A stretch of DNA of 64,000 nt from Serratia quinivorans (GCF_946227985.1 NZ_CAMKGL010000007.1:158850-222849), one strand, 5' to 3'; positions 21,492 to 31,401 are shown, counted from the first letter of the stretch. The notes: generated from the sequence alone by a model not told the origin. Translations and numbers: made by a program.

Positions 21492-22466
21492 TTATTCAAA
21501 TCCTGTCACGTGGTGCGGTACGTAGGCCGTTTCCAGCTCGGCAATCTCCTCCGCCGTTAGCTCGAGATCGACGGCGGCAATGGCGTCTTCCAGATGGTCA
21601 TGGCGTGATGCACCGATAATCGGCGCGCTAACGACAGGCTTGCTCAATAGCCACGCCAGTGCGATTTGCGCACGCGTCACACCACGCTCTTCGGCAATAC
21701 TGGCCACGCGTTCGGCAATGATGGCGTCGATGCCCTCGGTTTCATCGTACAGATTCTTACCGACCTGATCGGACACCAGACGTGCCGTAGTTTCCCCCCA
21801 GGGGCGGGTTAAGCGGCCCCGCGCCAACGGGCTCCACGGCAGTACTGCAATGCCTTCGGCAGCGCACAGCGGCAACATCTCACGTTCTTCTTCACGCTGG
21901 ATCAGGTTGTATTGGTTCTGCATGCTGACGAAGCGCGTCCAGCCGTGCAGATCGGCGGTGTACAGTGCCTTGGCAAACTGCCAGGCGTACATTGACGATG
22001 CGCCGATATAGCGTGCCTTACCGGCTTTCACCACATCGTGCAGCGACTCGAGCGTTTCTTCCAGCGGCGTTTCATAATCCCAACGATGGATCTGCAACAG
22101 ATCAACGTAGTCGGTGCCTAGTCGCTTCAGGCTGTCGTCGATGGATTGCATGATTTTGGCGCGCGACAGGCCGCGTTCCAGGTTGCTCAGGGGGAAATAG
22201 ACTTTGGTGGCGATCACCACCTGGTCACGGCGGGCATAATCGCGCAGTGCCTGGCCGACGATCTCCTCACTGCTGCCGTCTGAGTAGCTGTTGGCGGTGT
22301 CAAAGAAGTTGATGCCGGCATCCAGCGCCTGTTTCAGCAGCGGTCGGCTGCTTTCCTCCGGTAACGTCCAGGCATGGTTGCCACGGCTGGGTTCACCGTA
22401 GGTCATGCAGCCCAGACAGATACGTGAGACGTTCAGGTCGGTGTTACCCAGTTTCAGATACTTCAT
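21492..22466 (-). CDS. yajO: Aldo/keto reductase YajO
   Basis: NADPH-dependent aldo/keto reductase; the E. coli homologue is linked to thiamine precursor or xylulose reduction, so the physiological substrate is uncertain. It has 324 residues, identical to E. coli. The AKR signature blocks GINFFDTANSYSDGSSEE (catalytic Asp/Tyr), the Lys in ATKVYFPL, and YVDLLQIHRWD (catalytic His) are present. It lies downstream of dxs on the same strand but behind a terminator. Confidence 0.94.
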   Translation of the reverse strand: MKYLKLGNTDLNVSRICLGCMTYGEPSRGNHAWTLPEESSRPLLKQALDAGINFFDTANSYSDGSSEEIVGQALRDYARRDQVVIATKVYFPLSNLERGLSRAKIMQSIDDSLKRLGTDYVDLLQIHRWDYETPLEETLESLHDVVKAGKARYIGASSMYAWQFAKALYTADLHGWTRFVSMQNQYNLIQREEEREMLPLCAAEGIAVLPWSPLARGRLTRPWGETTARLVSDQVGKNLYDETEGIDAIIAERVASIAEERGVTRAQIALAWLLSKPVVSAPIIGASRHDHLEDAIAAVDLELTAEEIAELETAYVPHHVTGFE

Positions 22467-22524
22467 GCTTGCCTCCCGGTATCAGCACAGAACTTTAACT
22501 GTAGCGGATTTTCGGGTGACAGAA

Positions 22525-22553
22525 ATAAAAACGCCCCCGCAAAGCGGAGGCGT
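22525..22553 (-). terminator. Terminator after dxs
   Basis: On the minus strand ACGCCTCCGC-TTT-GCGGGGGCGT is followed by TTTTTAT. It closes the xseB-ispA-dxs operon 20 bases after the dxs stop. Confidence 0.85.
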
Positions 22554-22573
22554 CGATCCATCGGGCGTGACGA

Positions 22574-24439
22574 TTATTGCGCCAGCCAGACCTCAATTTG
22601 CCGCTGGATGCCGGCGGGGTCCAGACCCAGATCGACACGGACTTCTTCCTGACTCCCCTGGGAGACAAAGAAGTCCGGCAGGCCAATATTCAGCACCGGT
22701 ACCATTCGGCGCTTGGCCATCAGCAACTCGTTCACGCCGCTGCCGGCCCCCCCCATAATGGCGTTTTCTTCCAGCGTGACCAGTGCGTCGTGGCTGGCTG
22801 CCAGTTCCAGTATCAGCTGTTCGTCCAGTGGCTTCACAAAGCGCATATCCACCAGCGTCGCGTTGAGCGTTTCCGCTACCTGCGCGGCTTCCGGCAGCAG
22901 TGTGCCAAAATTCAGGATTGCCAGCTTCTCACCTTCACGGCGGACAACGCCTTTGCCGATCGGCAGAGAGTTGAGAGGTTCCAGTGGTGCACCGGTACCA
23001 TTGCCACGCGGATAACGCACGGCGCTTGGGCCTTCGTTATAGTGATAGCCGGTGTACAGCATTTGGCGGCACTCGTTTTCATCACTTGGCGTCATGATCA
23101 CCATGGTTGGAATGCAACGCATGAATGACAGATCAAAGGCTCCCTGGTGAGTCTGGCCGTCGGCACCGACAATACCGCCGCGATCGATGGCAAACATTAC
23201 CGGCAGCTTTTGGATGGCGACGTCATGGATCAACTGATCGTAAGCACGCTGCAGGAAGGTGGAATAAATCGCTACCACCGGCTTATAGCCGCCAATGGCC
23301 AAACCGGCGGCGAAGGTCACCGCATGCTGTTCGGCAATCGCCACGTCAAAATATTGCTGCGGATAGTCGCGAGAGAACTGCACCATGCCCGAACCTTCAC
23401 GCATAGCCGGGGTGATGGCCATCAGCGAACTGTCTTTGGCTGCGGTCTCACACAGCCAGTCGCCAAAAACTTTTGAATAGGTCGGCAGGCCGCCGGCACT
23501 TTTCGGCAGGGTACCGCTGGCCGGATCGAATTTTGGCACCGCGTGGAAGCTGATCGGGTCTTTTTCCGCCGGGGCGTAACCACGGCCTTTTTTGGTCATG
23601 ATGTGCAGCAGTTGCGGGCCTTTTAGGTCACGCATGTTTTTCAGTGTGGCAACCAGCCCCTGGACATCGTGGCCGTCAACCGGGCCGATATAGTTAAAGC
23701 CCAGTTCTTCGAACAGCGTGCCCGGTACCACCATGCCTTTCAGGTGTTCTTCGGTGCGCTTGACCAACTCTTTAATGGGCGGCAGGCCGGACAGCACTTT
23801 TTTACCGCCTTCACGTAGAGTGGAGTAGAGCTTGCCGGACAGCAGCTGCGCCAGATGGTTGTTCAGCGCGCCGACGTTTTCCGAAATCGACATTTCGTTA
23901 TCGTTCAGCACCACCAGCATATCCGGATCGATATCACCGGCGTGGTTCATGGCTTCAAACGCCATGCCGGCAGTGATCGCGCCATCGCCGATCACGCAGA
24001 CCGTACGGCGATTTTTGCCTTCACGCGCAGCGGCTACTGCCATGCCGAGACCCGCACTGATCGAGGTAGAGGAATGACCGACCGACAGTACGTCGTATTC
24101 ACTTTCTGCCCGCCACGGGAATGGGTGCAGGCCATTTTTCTGGCGAATGGTGGCGATTTTATCGCGGCGACCGGTCAGAATCTTATGCGGGTAAGCCTGG
24201 TGGCCAACGTCCCATACCAGATGATCGAAGGGGGTTTGGTACACATAGTGTAATGCCACCGTCAGTTCGACGGTACCCAGCCCGGAGGCAAAGTGGCCGC
24301 TGGAGCGGCTGACGCTGTCCAGCAGGTATTGCCGAAGTTCGTCACACAGCTTCGGTAGGCTCTCTTTTGGCAGCGAACGGAGTTCATCCGGATTTTCCGC
24401 TAGCGCCAAGGTCGGGTATTTGGCTATATCAAGACTCAT
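22574..24439 (-). CDS. dxs: 1-deoxy-D-xylulose-5-phosphate synthase Dxs
   Basis: Thiamine-diphosphate enzyme that condenses pyruvate and glyceraldehyde 3-phosphate in the first step of the MEP isoprenoid pathway; the product also feeds thiamine and pyridoxal synthesis. Length 621 residues. Visible motifs: the GDG...N thiamine-diphosphate motif ([20 protein letters not shown]...NDN), the His in [13 protein letters not shown], and the transketolase pyrimidine-binding region with [15 protein letters not shown]. ispA ends 34 bases upstream on the same strand. Confidence 0.98.
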   Translation of the reverse strand: MSLDIAKYPTLALAENPDELRSLPKESLPKLCDELRQYLLDSVSRSSGHFASGLGTVELTVALHYVYQTPFDHLVWDVGHQAYPHKILTGRRDKIATIRQKNGLHPFPWRAESEYDVLSVGHSSTSISAGLGMAVAAAREGKNRRTVCVIGDGAITAGMAFEAMNHAGDIDPDMLVVLNDNEMSISENVGALNNHLAQLLSGKLYSTLREGGKKVLSGLPPIKELVKRTEEHLKGMVVPGTLFEELGFNYIGPVDGHDVQGLVATLKNMRDLKGPQLLHIMTKKGRGYAPAEKDPISFHAVPKFDPASGTLPKSAGGLPTYSKVFGDWLCETAAKDSSLMAITPAMREGSGMVQFSRDYPQQYFDVAIAEQHAVTFAAGLAIGGYKPVVAIYSTFLQRAYDQLIHDVAIQKLPVMFAIDRGGIVGADGQTHQGAFDLSFMRCIPTMVIMTPSDENECRQMLYTGYHYNEGPSAVRYPRGNGTGAPLEPLNSLPIGKGVVRREGEKLAILNFGTLLPEAAQVAETLNATLVDMRFVKPLDEQLILELAASHDALVTLEENAIMGGAGSGVNELLMAKRRMVPVLNIGLPDFFVSQGSQEEVRVDLGLDPAGIQRQIEVWLAQ

Positions 24440-24473
24440 TCGATACTCATATCAGAGGAGTTAACGTCACACG

Positions 24474-25394
24474 TTAATTGTCGCGTTCAATAATGAAGCT
24501 GGCTAACGCTCGCAATGGCGCTGTGTTATAAGATTGTGCTGCCAAAGTGTCTAATGCAGCTAAAGCTTCCTGATAGAGATCCCACGCTTTTGCTTTCGCG
24601 CTGTCAAGCCCGAGCAAAGCTGGATAGGTGCTCTTTCCGTGTTGCTGGTCCGCCCCCTGGCGTTTACCGATTTTTTCGGTTTCGCCGACCACGTCCAAAA
24701 TATCATCCTGTACCTGGAACGCCAGACCAATCGCGGCGGCGTAGCGATCAAGCTGCACCAGTGCGGCACGGCCAGGCTCACCGGCGGCTAACGCCCCAAG
24801 GCGAACGGCTGCGCGAATCAATGCGCCGGTTTTGTGACGATGGATTTGCTCCAGCGCTTCCAAACCAATTTGCCGGTCTTCGGCTTCCAGATCCAAGGAC
24901 TGGCCGCCACACATACCGGCAACGCCGCTGGCGGTTGCCAGTTCGGAAACCATCGCCAGCCGGTCGCGCAGTGCCACGTCGGGCATGTCTGCATCGGCCA
25001 GAATGGAAAATGCCAGCGTTTGCAGTGCATCGCCGGCCAAAATGGCGTTGGCCTCACCAAATTTGATGTGGCAGGTCGGCTGACCGCGACGCAGGTCGTC
25101 GTCATCCATTGCCGGCAGATCGTCATGGATCAAAGAATAGGCGTGAATGCATTCTACCGCAGCGGCGGGCGCATCCAAATTATTCAGTGATACGCCAAAC
25201 ATCTGTCCGGTGGTGTACACCAGGAACGGACGCAGGCGTTTACCGCCCAGCAGCGCGCCGTGGCGCATTGCCGCCACCATGTTGCCATCATTGAACGGCA
25301 GCGGCGCGATAAAATTTAGCAGCGTGCGGTCGGCCCGTTGGCGTAAAACCTGCAACTGGTCAGAAAAAGCGGTCTGTTGGACAGTCTCGGACAT
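24474..25394 (-). CDS. ispA: (2E,6E)-farnesyl diphosphate synthase IspA
   Basis: Trans-prenyltransferase that adds isopentenyl diphosphate to make geranyl and farnesyl diphosphate. The 306-residue protein shows the first aspartate-rich motif DDLPAMDDDDLRRG and the second FQVQDDILD, the metal and diphosphate sites. It is cytoplasmic. xseB ends 5 bases before its start and dxs follows, the usual enterobacterial operon. Confidence 0.97.
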   Translation of the reverse strand: MSETVQQTAFSDQLQVLRQRADRTLLNFIAPLPFNDGNMVAAMRHGALLGGKRLRPFLVYTTGQMFGVSLNNLDAPAAAVECIHAYSLIHDDLPAMDDDDLRRGQPTCHIKFGEANAILAGDALQTLAFSILADADMPDVALRDRLAMVSELATASGVAGMCGGQSLDLEAEDRQIGLEALEQIHRHKTGALIRAAVRLGALAAGEPGRAALVQLDRYAAAIGLAFQVQDDILDVVGETEKIGKRQGADQQHGKSTYPALLGLDSAKAKAWDLYQEALAALDTLAAQSYNTAPLRALASFIIERDN

Positions 25395-25399
25395 GATGA

Positions 25400-25663
25400 T
25401 TACTCGGCATCCGGTGTGAAAGGCGTCAGCGTCGCATCATCGGCGCTGTCGTTAAGCAAAATTTGTACGCGTTGCTCCGCCTGCTGCAGTTTCTGCTGGC
25501 CCTGGCGTGCCAACTGTACGCCGCGTTCGAACTCATTGAGCGCGTCTTCCAGCGGTAATTCACCCGATTCCAAACGCGTGACGATGCTTTCCAACTCGCT
25601 GAGGGAGCTTTCAAAGCTGACGCTTTGCTCTGTACTGTCTGATTGTGCAGGTTTTTTTGGCAT
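25400..25663 (-). CDS. xseB: Exodeoxyribonuclease VII small subunit XseB
   Basis: Small subunit that binds several copies to XseA to form exonuclease VII, which degrades single-stranded DNA. The 87 residues include the family core [24 protein letters not shown] and an alpha-helical second half with [13 protein letters not shown]. First gene of the xseB-ispA-dxs operon, divergent from thiI. Confidence 0.96.
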   Translation of the reverse strand: MPKKPAQSDSTEQSVSFESSLSELESIVTRLESGELPLEDALNEFERGVQLARQGQQKLQQAEQRVQILLNDSADDATLTPFTPDAE

Positions 25664-25798
25664 AATCTTCTTTTTACATCATCATGTGAACAGTGGCGCC
25701 AGAGCCTATATTAGCGAATCTTGATTGGCAAATCATGGCGCACATGTGTGGTTTTGTGCACCGAGCCCCACCAGATAGTGGTATACTCAGCGCCGCAA

Positions 25799-25847
25799 AT
25801 GCGATTGATAAAACATTCGGCAGCTCCGTTGGTTTTATCAATCGCAT
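25799..25847. repeat. Perfect 16-bp inverted repeat upstream of thiI
   Basis: ATGCGATTGATAAAAC (25799-25814) is repeated exactly in inverted form at 25832-25847, with a 17-base spacer. A -10-like TATACT occurs just before it (25782-25787), so the repeat would fall in the thiI transcript as a strong AT-rich hairpin about 50 bases before the start codon. No T run follows, so it is not a standard terminator. Confidence 0.8.
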
Positions 25848-25895
25848 ATACATTGTAAATCCTTTTCCCTCGTAATTCTGACAATAAAGACCGCC

Positions 25896-27344
25896 ATGAA
25901 GTTTATCATTAAATTGTTCCCGGAAATCACCATCAAGAGCCAATCTGTGCGCTTGCGCTTTATCAAGATCCTCTCGACCAGTATTCGCAACGTCCTGAAG
26001 CAGTATGATGAAACACTGGCGGTTGTCCGTCACTGGGATCATATCGAAGTTCGCGCCAAAGATGAAAACCAGCGGCCGGTGATTGCCGACGCGCTGACGC
26101 GCATTCCCGGTATCCACCATATTCTGGAAGTGGAAGACCGTGACTATACCGATATCCACCATATTTTCGAGCAGACGCTGGAAGCCTACCGCGAGCAACT
26201 GGAAGGCAAGACCTTCTGCGTGCGCGTTAAGCGCCGCGGCAAGCAGGACTTCAATTCGCAGGACGTGGAGCGTTACGTCGGTGGCGGTCTGAACCAGCAT
26301 ATTGAAAGCGCGCGCGTTAAGCTGTCGCATCCGCAGGTGACGGTCAACCTGGAAATCGAAGACGACAAGCTGATGCTGGTGAAAGCCCGCCGTGAAGGCA
26401 TCGGCGGCTACCCGGTAGGCACTCAGGAAGACGTACTTTCGCTGATTTCCGGTGGTTTCGACTCGGGTGTTTCCAGCTATATGCTGATGCGCCGTGGTTG
26501 CCGTGTACATTATTGCTTCTTCAATCTGGGCGGCGCTGCGCATGAAATTGGCGTGCGCCAGGTAGCTCATTACCTGTGGAACCGCTTTGCCAGTTCGCAC
26601 AAGGTGCGTTTTATCGCCATCGATTTTGAACCTGTGGTTGGCGAGATCCTGGAAAAGGTCGAAGACGGCCAGATGGGCGTGGTGCTCAAGCGCATGATGG
26701 TGCGTGCCGCTTCGCAGATTGCCGAACGTTATGGTGTGCAGGCACTGGTGACCGGTGAAGCGCTGGGACAGGTATCCAGCCAGACGCTGACTAACCTGCG
26801 CCTGATCGACAACGCGTCCGATACGCTGATCCTGCGTCCGCTGATCTCCCACGATAAAGAGCACATCATCAAAGTGGCGCGCGAGATTGGTACCGAGGAC
26901 TTCGCCAAGACCATGCCGGAGTACTGCGGTGTGATCTCGAAAAGCCCAACGGTGAAGGCGATTAAAGCCAAGATCGAAGAAGAAGAAGGGCACTTTGACT
27001 TCAGCATTCTTGACCGTGTGGTTAGCGAAGCCAAGAACGTGGATATTCGCACCATCGCCGAGCAGACTCAGGAGCAGGTTACCGAAGTCGAAACCGTGGC
27101 GGAGTTCGATGCTGACCAGGTGATACTGGATATTCGTTCTAACGACGAGCAGGAAGACAAACCGCTGAAGCTGGAACAGGTTGAGGTGAAACCGCTGCCG
27201 TTCTACAAGCTCAGCACCCAGTTTGGCGATTTGGATCAGAGCAAAACCTACCTGCTGTACTGTGAGCGTGGCGTAATGAGCCGCCTGCAGGCGTTATATT
27301 TGCTGGAGCAGGGCTTCACCAACGTGAAGGTCTACCGTCCATAA
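25896..27344 (+). CDS. thiI: tRNA 4-thiouridine synthase / thiamine sulfurtransferase ThiI
   Basis: Activates U8 of tRNA and transfers persulfide sulfur to form 4-thiouridine, and also supplies sulfur to ThiS for the thiazole of thiamine. The 482 residues comprise an N-terminal ferredoxin-like and THUMP region (about 60-165), a PP-loop domain with [10 protein letters not shown], and a C-terminal rhodanese domain with the essential Cys456 in [10 protein letters not shown]. Length and Cys position equal the E. coli protein. It is a single gene; an ERIC copy follows it. Confidence 0.98.
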   Translation: MKFIIKLFPEITIKSQSVRLRFIKILSTSIRNVLKQYDETLAVVRHWDHIEVRAKDENQRPVIADALTRIPGIHHILEVEDRDYTDIHHIFEQTLEAYREQLEGKTFCVRVKRRGKQDFNSQDVERYVGGGLNQHIESARVKLSHPQVTVNLEIEDDKLMLVKARREGIGGYPVGTQEDVLSLISGGFDSGVSSYMLMRRGCRVHYCFFNLGGAAHEIGVRQVAHYLWNRFASSHKVRFIAIDFEPVVGEILEKVEDGQMGVVLKRMMVRAASQIAERYGVQALVTGEALGQVSSQTLTNLRLIDNASDTLILRPLISHDKEHIIKVAREIGTEDFAKTMPEYCGVISKSPTVKAIKAKIEEEEGHFDFSILDRVVSEAKNVDIRTIAEQTQEQVTEVETVAEFDADQVILDIRSNDEQEDKPLKLEQVEVKPLPFYKLSTQFGDLDQSKTYLLYCERGVMSRLQALYLLEQGFTNVKVYRP

Positions 27345-27351
27345 TCCACTT

Positions 27352-27476
27352 CATACTTGAAGCTGCAACTGTGTTGGCTGCGTGCACTCACCCCGGTCAC
27401 TTACTCAAGTAAGCTCCCGGGGATTCCCGTACTGGCCGCCTTGTTGCAACTCCAATTATTTTGCGGATTTTATACT
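27352..27476 (+). repeat. ERIC element, diverged, between thiI and yajL
   Basis: The core ACTTACTCAAGTAAGCTCC plus CGGGGATTC is highly similar to ERIC, and the left half (GTTGGCTGC, CACCCCGGTC) matches the copy near queA. The terminal inverted repeats are decayed, so the ends are approximate. It fills the gap between the converging genes thiI and yajL. Confidence 0.85.
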
Positions 27477-27494
27477 TTTTTCAGAACTGGGTAT

Positions 27495-28085
27495 TTAATC
27501 GCGGAAATCGTACATTCCCGGTATCAATACCAACTGAGCGGCGATCTCCGCCGCTTTGGTTTTCCCCAGCAGCAAATCAATCAGCTTCAGCGCAAACTCC
27601 ATTGAGGTTCCCGGCCCCTGGCTGGTGAGCAGGTTAACGCGCGGATCGAATACCACACGTTTTTCTATCCATTTGTCGGCCGGGATCTGTTCTTTCAGCC
27701 CCGGGAAGCCGGTCATATTGCCGATGGGGAACAGCTCGTGGTGTTGCAGCACCAGCGCCGGTGCTGCGCAGATGGCGGCGACGATATTGCCCTGCAGGTG
27801 CATCTGACGCACTTTCTCCACCAGCAGCGGGCTGTCGCGGAAGCACTCGGCACCTTTCAGGCCACCGGGCAGCACGATAGCGTCGAAAGGCTCGTCCACA
27901 ATCGACACCAGCGGCGCATCGGCCAGCAGTTTTACCCCGCGTGAACAGACGATAGTCAGATTGCCATCGCCAGCTACGCTGGCGGTGGTCACTTTAACGC
28001 CCGCCCGCACCAGCAAATCTATCGTGGTGACGGCTTCGATTTCTTCGCTACCAGGTGCCAGGCAGACCAGCGCCGATACGCTCAT
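27495..28085 (-). CDS. yajL: Protein/nucleotide deglycase YajL (DJ-1/PfpI family)
   Basis: DJ-1 superfamily protein; the E. coli protein protects against oxidative and carbonyl stress (chaperone or deglycase activity, the latter debated). The 196-residue form has the reactive Cys106 at the nucleophile elbow in [10 protein letters not shown] and the family Glu in [11 protein letters not shown] choose the second ATG (28085) because AAGGA lies 8 bases before it and it puts the cysteine at 106 as in E. coli; the first ATG at 28091 would add two residues. It overlaps the end of panE, so translation is coupled. Confidence 0.95.
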   Translation of the reverse strand: MSVSALVCLAPGSEEIEAVTTIDLLVRAGVKVTTASVAGDGNLTIVCSRGVKLLADAPLVSIVDEPFDAIVLPGGLKGAECFRDSPLLVEKVRQMHLQGNIVAAICAAPALVLQHHELFPIGNMTGFPGLKEQIPADKWIEKRVVFDPRVNLLTSQGPGTSMEFALKLIDLLLGKTKAAEIAAQLVLIPGMYDFRD

Positions 28086-28959
28086 ATTCATTTTCCTTTC
28101 GCTTAATCAATTCAAACAGGCGTGCGTTCTCTGGCAGAGTCACGCCGTAGCTACGCGCGCGGCGCAGCAGGTAACCGGTAATGTAGTCGATTTCGGTGTG
28201 TCGCTGGGTGCGGATATCCTGCAGCATCGAAGAGACATTGTCCGCGGTGCTTTGGATCACCTCCATGACATACTGCTGCAAGCCCTCGCATGAGGTGTGG
28301 TAGCCCTCCATTTCCATTACGCTGGAGACCTCGCGGCAGATAAGCTTGATTTGTTCGGGATAGCGTTGCAGATCGCCATTACGGCAATTATACAGCGCCG
28401 TTAGCGGGTTAATCACGCAGTTGACCGCCAGCTTGCGCCAGTTCGCCGAGGCGATATTATTGTGCCAGGCGACGTCAGGCAGGGCCTGGTGCAGCACTTC
28501 TGCCAGGTGGCTCAGTGATTGCGCCGCCGGTGAGGTCGGGCCGATATGGGTGATGCCGCCGGCGACATGGATAATAGTGCTGCCATCATGGCGTGCCGCA
28601 TGGGTGGTGGTGCCCTGCAATATCGGTTGGTTGTTCGCCGGCAGTTCGTCCTGGGTGCCCATGCCGTTATGCAGCAGCAGGATGGCGCAGCGTGGGTTCA
28701 ACTTTGGCAGCAGCGTGCTGACCGCGCTGGAGACCTGCCAGGCTTTCAAGGTGACCAGCAGCAGTTCGCTCTGGGCTAAATGTTCGGGGTCGTTGGTGGG
28801 TAAATTACGGTTGAACGAAGCGCCTTCCGGCTCAATCACGTTCACTGCGCAGAAGGGTTGTGGCACCCGTAGCCATCCCTGTACATCGTGACCCTGCCGA
28901 TAAAGCCGGGAGAGCCACAGTTGTCCGAGCGCGCCGCAACCAAGAATAGTTATTTTCAT
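28048..28959 (-). CDS. panE: 2-dehydropantoate 2-reductase PanE
   Basis: NADPH-dependent ketopantoate reductase of pantothenate and coenzyme A synthesis. It has 303 residues, as in E. coli. The Rossmann motif GCGALGQLW is at residues 7-15, and the catalytic Lys region [18 protein letters not shown] and HTSCEGLQQ (conserved E) are present. The AAGGAGTCCGG ribosome site precedes the ATG. Overlaps yajL by 38 bases, with panE first in the transcript. Confidence 0.97.
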   Translation of the reverse strand: MKITILGCGALGQLWLSRLYRQGHDVQGWLRVPQPFCAVNVIEPEGASFNRNLPTNDPEHLAQSELLLVTLKAWQVSSAVSTLLPKLNPRCAILLLHNGMGTQDELPANNQPILQGTTTHAARHDGSTIIHVAGGITHIGPTSPAAQSLSHLAEVLHQALPDVAWHNNIASANWRKLAVNCVINPLTALYNCRNGDLQRYPEQIKLICREVSSVMEMEGYHTSCEGLQQYVMEVIQSTADNVSSMLQDIRTQRHTEIDYITGYLLRRARSYGVTLPENARLFELIKRKENEYERIGAGLPGTW

Positions 28960-29104
28960 CCGGACTCCTTGGGGTAACGGGAATATCGCTCAATGACTGT
29001 CTTATAATTATAGACTTTTCTGCTGTTCGGCAGCTTATCCGCCGCCAGCTTCAGCAGATTTTGCCTGAGGCGCTAAAGCGGTTATTATGCTCGGCATCGA
29101 AATC

Positions 29105-29120
29105 GCCTAACGTATTAGGC
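29105..29120. repeat. Short perfect palindrome before yajQ
   Basis: GCCTAA-CGTA-TTAGGC lies 21 bases before the yajQ start codon and just upstream of its ribosome site. It could be an operator or a small leader hairpin; no known motif is matched. Confidence 0.4.
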
Positions 29121-29141
29121 TCTCATTCAGGAGGAAGAAGT

Positions 29142-29633
29142 ATGCCATCTTTCGACATTGTTTCCGAAATTGATATGCAGGAAGTGCGTAACGCCGTCGA
29201 GAACGCCACGCGCGATCTGGGCACCCGTTGGGATTTCCGCAACGTGCCGGCCAGCTTTGAGCTGAACGAAAAAGACGAAAGCATTAAAGTCGCCAGCGAG
29301 TCTGATTTCCAGGTGCAGCAGTTGCTCGATATTCTGCGTGAAAAACTCAGTAAACGTAGCATTGAAGGCAGCGCACTCGAGATCCCGGAAGAAATGACAC
29401 ACAGCGGTAAAACCTACAGTGTGGATGCCAAGCTGAAGCAGGGGATTGAAAGCGCCCAGGCGAAGAAACTCGTCAAGCTGATCAAAGACAGCAAGCTGAA
29501 GGTCCAGGTACAAATTCAGGGCGATGAAGTGCGGGTGACCGGCAAATCACGCGACGATCTGCAGGGCGTGATGGCGCTGGTGCGCGGTGCCGATCTCGGA
29601 CAGCCGTTCCAGTTCAAAAACTTCCGCGATTAA
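29142..29633 (+). CDS. yajQ: Nucleotide-binding protein YajQ
   Basis: Cytoplasmic protein with two ferredoxin-like (RRM-like) halves; members bind nucleotides or tRNA, and in some bacteria cyclic di-GMP. It has 163 residues, the standard length, with [18 protein letters not shown] at the N terminus and ISKSRDDLQ-type [14 protein letters not shown] near the end. The start follows AGGAGGAAGAAGT. Divergent from panE. Its terminator hairpin is duplicated on both sides of a repeat element. Confidence 0.96.
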   Translation: MPSFDIVSEIDMQEVRNAVENATRDLGTRWDFRNVPASFELNEKDESIKVASESDFQVQQLLDILREKLSKRSIEGSALEIPEEMTHSGKTYSVDAKLKQGIESAQAKKLVKLIKDSKLKVQVQIQGDEVRVTGKSRDDLQGVMALVRGADLGQPFQFKNFRD

Positions 29634-29656
29634 GGTTTTTGCGAAGGTGGCGATCT

Positions 29657-29680
29657 TGAAGGGCCAGCTTGCTGGCCCTT
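29657..29680 (+). terminator. Terminator hairpin of yajQ, left duplicate
   Basis: TGAAGGGCCAGCTTGCTGGC begins a 24-base unit (to 29680) that folds into a perfect stem. The same 24 bases recur at 29809-29832. This copy lacks a T run, which is replaced by the repeat element's left end. Confidence 0.8.
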
Positions 29681-29808
29681 GAGTTAGATGACAAAGTTGT
29701 CTTTGAGCCCGAGATACTCGGGCCTAGCGCACCGAGGGGCACTCCGGCGGGCAAGCCGCTACGACCCCTTCGGCACGCTCTCCCTAATAATGGGCTTTGT
29801 CAGCCGTC
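29681..29808 (+). mobile_element. Structured repeat element, copy 1 (128 bp), inserted in the yajQ terminator
   Basis: The unit starts with GAGTTAGATGACAAAGTTGT and ends with GGGCTTTGTCAGCCGTC. TGACAAAG (29689-29696) and CTTTGTCA (29795-29802) are inverted subterminal repeats. Inside are a perfect hairpin GCCCGAG-ATA-CTCGGGC and a longer imperfect stem joining CACCGAGGGG with CCCCTTCGGCACG. A second copy lies at 58771-58968. The element is flanked by identical 24-bp copies of the yajQ terminator hairpin, as expected for a target-site duplication. It has no coding capacity. I do not recognise a named family. Confidence 0.7.
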
Positions 29809-29835
29809 TGAAGGGCCAGCTTGCTGGCCCTTTTC
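29809..29835. terminator. Terminator hairpin of yajQ/yajR, right duplicate
   Basis: The 24-base hairpin unit recurs here followed by TTTTCTTT, a functional-looking terminator on the plus strand between converging yajQ and yajR. It ends right at the yajR stop codon. Confidence 0.8.
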
Positions 29836-29836
29836 T

Positions 29837-31201
29837 TTACAGTGAATTCACCAGCGCTTCCAATTGGACTCGGTTGGTTTGTTTGGTATCGACCTTCACG
29901 TAGGCGCTGCGCTCTTCCGGCACCACTATCGCTTCCGCCACGCCCGGTTGGGCTTTCAGGCGGCTTTCCAGTGCCGAATCCTTCACGGCCAGTTCCGACA
30001 GCGTAATACGCAGGCTGCTGACGTAAGGCGGTTCTTGCATGGTGCTGCTGACCAAAAACCAGATTGCCGCCAACACCGCCCCGGCGATAAACACCAGGCC
30101 CGCACCCTGCAGGCCATACAGCAAGCCACCCAGGCTGCCGCCGATCGCCACGCCGATAAACTGGCTGGTGGAGTAAACCCCCATCGCCGTACCCTTGTAA
30201 CCGGCCGGAGACTCTTTGCTGATCAGCGAAGGCAGGATCGCTTCCATGACGTTAAACGCCATAAAGAACAGCTGCACGCCGGCAATGATGCCCCACAGGT
30301 GCGCGCCGGACAGCCACAGCAGCACTTCCGCACAGAACAACACCGCTACGCACCCCATAAAGACCTGCTTCATGCGGCGCTTCTTCTCGGCATAAATGAT
30401 AAATGGCACTACGGCGGCAAAAGAAACCAGCATGGTGACCAGGTAGACAATCCAGTGTTGGCTCGCTGCCAGCCCGGCTTTTTCCATCGCCAGTGGCAGC
30501 GCCACGAAGCTGGACATCAGCAGGATATGCAGACACATGATGCCGAAGTTGAGCTTCAACAGCCGGGAGTTGCTCAGCACCTTGCTGAAGCTGCCGCGTA
30601 CGATGCTCGATTCCCGGTTCAGCACGTGGTGGCTGGCGGAAGGGACCACTGCCAGAGTGATTACGATGCCGGCCAATGCCAGCACGGCAATCATCCAAAA
30701 CAGCGCATGCAGGCCAAAGGCGTGGGTGACGATTGGGCCAACCACCATCGCAATAGCGAAGGTAATACCAAAGCTGACGCCGATAAACGCCATTGCCTTG
30801 GTGCGATTCTGTTCCCGGGTTAGGTCTGACAGCAGAGCCATCACTGCGGCGGCGATAGCGCCGGAGCCCTGCAACGCCCGGCCGAGGATCACCCCCCAAA
30901 TGGAGTCGGTCGCGGCGGCAATGACACTGCCCAGCGCAAAGATCAGTAGCCCGCCGACAATCAGCGGTTTGCGGCCGATACGATCGGAGATCAGGCCGAA
31001 GGGGATCTGAAACACCGCCTGCGCCAGGCCATAAATACCGATGGCGATACCGATCAGCGTTTCGCTGGCGCCGTTCAACGCCATACCGTAGGTGGTCAGT
31101 ACCGGCAACACCATAAACATGCCCAGCATACGCAGTGAGAATACCGTGCCTAATCCCCAGGTCGCTCGTCGTTCCAGCGGGGTCATTGCATTATCGCTCA
31201 T
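29837..31201 (-). CDS. yajR: MFS transporter YajR
   Basis: Inner-membrane major facilitator superfamily antiporter with 12 membrane helices and a C-terminal ferredoxin-like YAM domain (about residues 385-454, ending in KVDTKQTNRVQLEALVNSL). It has 454 residues as in E. coli YajR. MFS motif A appears as GLISDRIGRKPLI. The physiological substrate is unknown. I chose ATG 31201 (MSDNAMTPLERRATWGLG) after AATGAGGTTTTA; the frame extends 7 codons further. Single gene, converging on yajQ. Confidence 0.95.
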   Translation of the reverse strand: MSDNAMTPLERRATWGLGTVFSLRMLGMFMVLPVLTTYGMALNGASETLIGIAIGIYGLAQAVFQIPFGLISDRIGRKPLIVGGLLIFALGSVIAAATDSIWGVILGRALQGSGAIAAAVMALLSDLTREQNRTKAMAFIGVSFGITFAIAMVVGPIVTHAFGLHALFWMIAVLALAGIVITLAVVPSASHHVLNRESSIVRGSFSKVLSNSRLLKLNFGIMCLHILLMSSFVALPLAMEKAGLAASQHWIVYLVTMLVSFAAVVPFIIYAEKKRRMKQVFMGCVAVLFCAEVLLWLSGAHLWGIIAGVQLFFMAFNVMEAILPSLISKESPAGYKGTAMGVYSTSQFIGVAIGGSLGGLLYGLQGAGLVFIAGAVLAAIWFLVSSTMQEPPYVSSLRITLSELAVKDSALESRLKAQPGVAEAIVVPEERSAYVKVDTKQTNRVQLEALVNSL

Positions 31202-31359
31202 TAAAACCTCATTAAAAGCCATTCCGTCAGGCTATCGGTGATAACGCCTGAGGGGATAGCTTCTGTGAAAGAAGCGTCATTTTAGTGTGAAGGGCAGGGG
31301 GGGTAAATCTAATGTTGTTTAGCAGATATTACAGTTCGTCGGCTTTTTGGCGAGACAAA

Positions 31360-31388
31360 TAAAATGGGCCGCGAAAGCGGCCCATTCA
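31360..31388 (-). terminator. Terminator after cyoE
   Basis: On the minus strand AATGGGCCGC-TTTC-GCGGCCCATT is followed by TTATTTG. It closes the cyoABCDE operon 14 bases after cyoE. Confidence 0.85.
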
Positions 31389-31401
31389 CAGACGATTTGG
31401 C

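Noticed and set aside
25664..25895. Possible TPP riboswitch before thiI
   Set aside because: No conserved TPP core such as CTGAGA or a match to its second conserved loop. The 16-bp inverted repeat is a different, simple hairpin.
25674..26993. Antisense open frame (439 codons) opposite thiI
   Set aside because: It shadows thiI and runs through the thiI promoter region; no domain or ribosome site.
27357..27605. ORF (82 codons) after thiI
   Set aside because: It is made mostly of the ERIC element and overlaps yajL on the opposite strand.
29688..29903. Small ORF starting MTKLSLSPRYSGLAHRG, also seen at 58777-59094
   Set aside because: The same protein start appears only because the DNA repeat is the same. 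The two frames diverge after the repeat, and DNA-level hairpins explain the conservation better than coding.
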